Shown: piece after piece, positions 13,375-13,961 of the stretch
Layout of the letters: every line of letters starts with the position of its first letter
Numbering within the stretch: the first letter of the stretch is position 1
Assembly: GCA_900552845.1 (NCBI GenBank)
Contig: USBC01000033.1
Location: 1 to 13,961, forward strand
Length of the DNA: 13,961 nt
Reading direction: 5' to 3'
Source of the DNA: an uncultured Oscillospiraceae bacterium
GTDB lineage: Bacteria > Bacillota > Clostridia > Oscillospirales > Ruminococcaceae
Position numbers and translations under genes: made by a program
Notes under the pieces: model-generated
The model's database searches: none
What the model saw: the letters and a program-made list of their open reading frames with translations, nothing else
What the model was told of the DNA's origin: nothing

Positions 13375-13961
13375 TTACCCGCCGGTGGCGGTGAGGCTGA
13401 CCTGCAAGGTCAGATCGGTGCGGGGGGCGGCACCGAGGGCGTAGATAGTCAGTACACCACCCTCATTGGCGGCTGTCAGGCTGCGGACGCCCTGCTGCCG
13501 CAGAGCTTCAAGCTGCTCTGCGGTGGGACGCAGCTCCACCATGGTCTGGGTGGTCAGCCCGGCAGGGGCTGCCTTCTGGGCATAGGGCGGCGTCTTTCCC
13601 CATGCCTCCGCCAAAAGAGAAATATCCGCCAAAAGGCAGCTTGCATTGCCGGTGTCGCCCTTTTCGCCGCGGTCGCCCTTTTCCCCTTTGGGACCGGTCT
13701 CACCGGTATCGCCTTTTTCGCCCTTTTCACCCCGCTCACCGTTAAAGCAACCGGCTTCGGCATCTGCCCGCAGGGCGTCTGCCGCCGCAACCGCTTCTTT
13801 GGTTTGTGCCAGCAGTGTTTGCACCAGTGTGGCGGTCGGTTCTTCCGGGGTGTTTTCCGTGGGCTGTGCGCCGGTGCATACCTGCCCCAGCGTGCAGCTC
13901 ACCGTCGGCAGTACGACCTCCTGCGCGCGCGTACCGTTCACGCCCACTCGCAGGTATGCGC
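13375..13961 (-). CDS. Collagen-like protein, probably phage-tail or surface type (5' end outside window)
   Basis: Read leftward, the frame is open from the right edge to a TAA at 13377-13375. It gives 194 C-terminal residues that begin AYLRVGVNGTRAQEV. A Gly-X-Y tract of ten triplets (about residues 74-104, rich in GEK, GDT, GDR) can form a collagen-like triple helix. It is preceded by an Ala/Glu helix (LLAQTKEAVAAADALRADAE) that could trimerise. The C-terminal ~90 residues hold MVELRPTAEQLEALRQQGV and end VSLTATGG, with a likely beta-rich fold. Such Gly-X-Y stalks with small heads are common in phage tail fibres and baseplate proteins of gut Firmicutes, and also in surface or exosporium proteins. 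A valine GTG at 13947 is not a start, because the frame continues beyond it. It may mark the edge of a prophage that lies to the right; this cannot be shown from the window. Confidence 0.8.
   Translation of the reverse strand, partial: AYLRVGVNGTRAQEVVLPTVSCTLGQVCTGAQPTENTPEEPTATLVQTLLAQTKEAVAAADALRADAEAGCFNGERGEKGEKGDTGETGPKGEKGDRGEKGDTGNASCLLADISLLAEAWGKTPPYAQKAAPAGLTTQTMVELRPTAEQLEALRQQGVRSLTAANEGGVLTIYALGAAPRTDLTLQVSLTATGG

Noticed and set aside
13651..13740. A nucleotide tandem repeat or CRISPR-like array
   Set aside because: The 9-base-like periodicity is explained by Gly-X-Y codons of the collagen-like tract.

Overview
The window looks like chromosome from a high-GC, low-branching Firmicute, probably a gut Clostridium relative of the Oscillospiraceae/Ruminococcaceae type. 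The evidence is T-box leaders on two aminoacyl-tRNA synthetase genes, strong AAGGAGG ribosome binding sites, SigA-type promoters, a SpoIID-like/peptidoglycan-binding protein typical of spore-formers, and intergenic spaces packed with GC-rich palindromes. Placement to family level is an inference from sequence style, not a search result.

Layout. At the left edge (2-1204, +) is the end of a cell-wall protein with a SpoIID-like domain and three peptidoglycan-binding repeats. It converges on an orphan PTS EIIC permease of the galactitol (GatC) family (1428-2819, -), which starts with TTG. A divergent 41-residue coiled-coil protein (3013-3138, +) follows, then a run of hairpins and a tRNA-Leu(TAA) gene (3276-3362, -). 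Back-to-back promoters then drive the tRNA leftward and a T-box-controlled alaS (3795-6425) rightward. Next come a HIT-family hydrolase (6643-6975), an unrecognised two-helix membrane protein (7108-7650), and a second T-box leader with thrS (7997-9934). A 411-base spacer holds an excellent terminator and an almost fully paired cloverleaf-like palindrome. It precedes a large membrane-anchored LysM/G5/M23 cell-wall hydrolase (10346-12877). At the right edge a collagen-like, phage-tail-type protein enters from outside on the minus strand (stop at 13375).

How it works together. alaS and thrS are each expressed from their own promoter and read the charging state of tRNA-Ala and tRNA-Thr. The specifier candidates (GCC and ACC) and the acceptor-pairing base of each T-box fit the expected tRNA. 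The two peptidoglycan-facing proteins (left edge and 10346-12877) and the membrane proteins are separate transcription units; no long operon is visible.

The most unusual material is non-coding. Between the convergent M23 and collagen-like genes (12878-13374) at least nine hairpins stand in tandem. They end in two diverged copies of a two-stem module whose loops are conserved while both strands of the stems have changed together. With the 83-base cloverleaf at 10036-10118, these are the best candidates for an undescribed structured RNA or palindromic mobile element.
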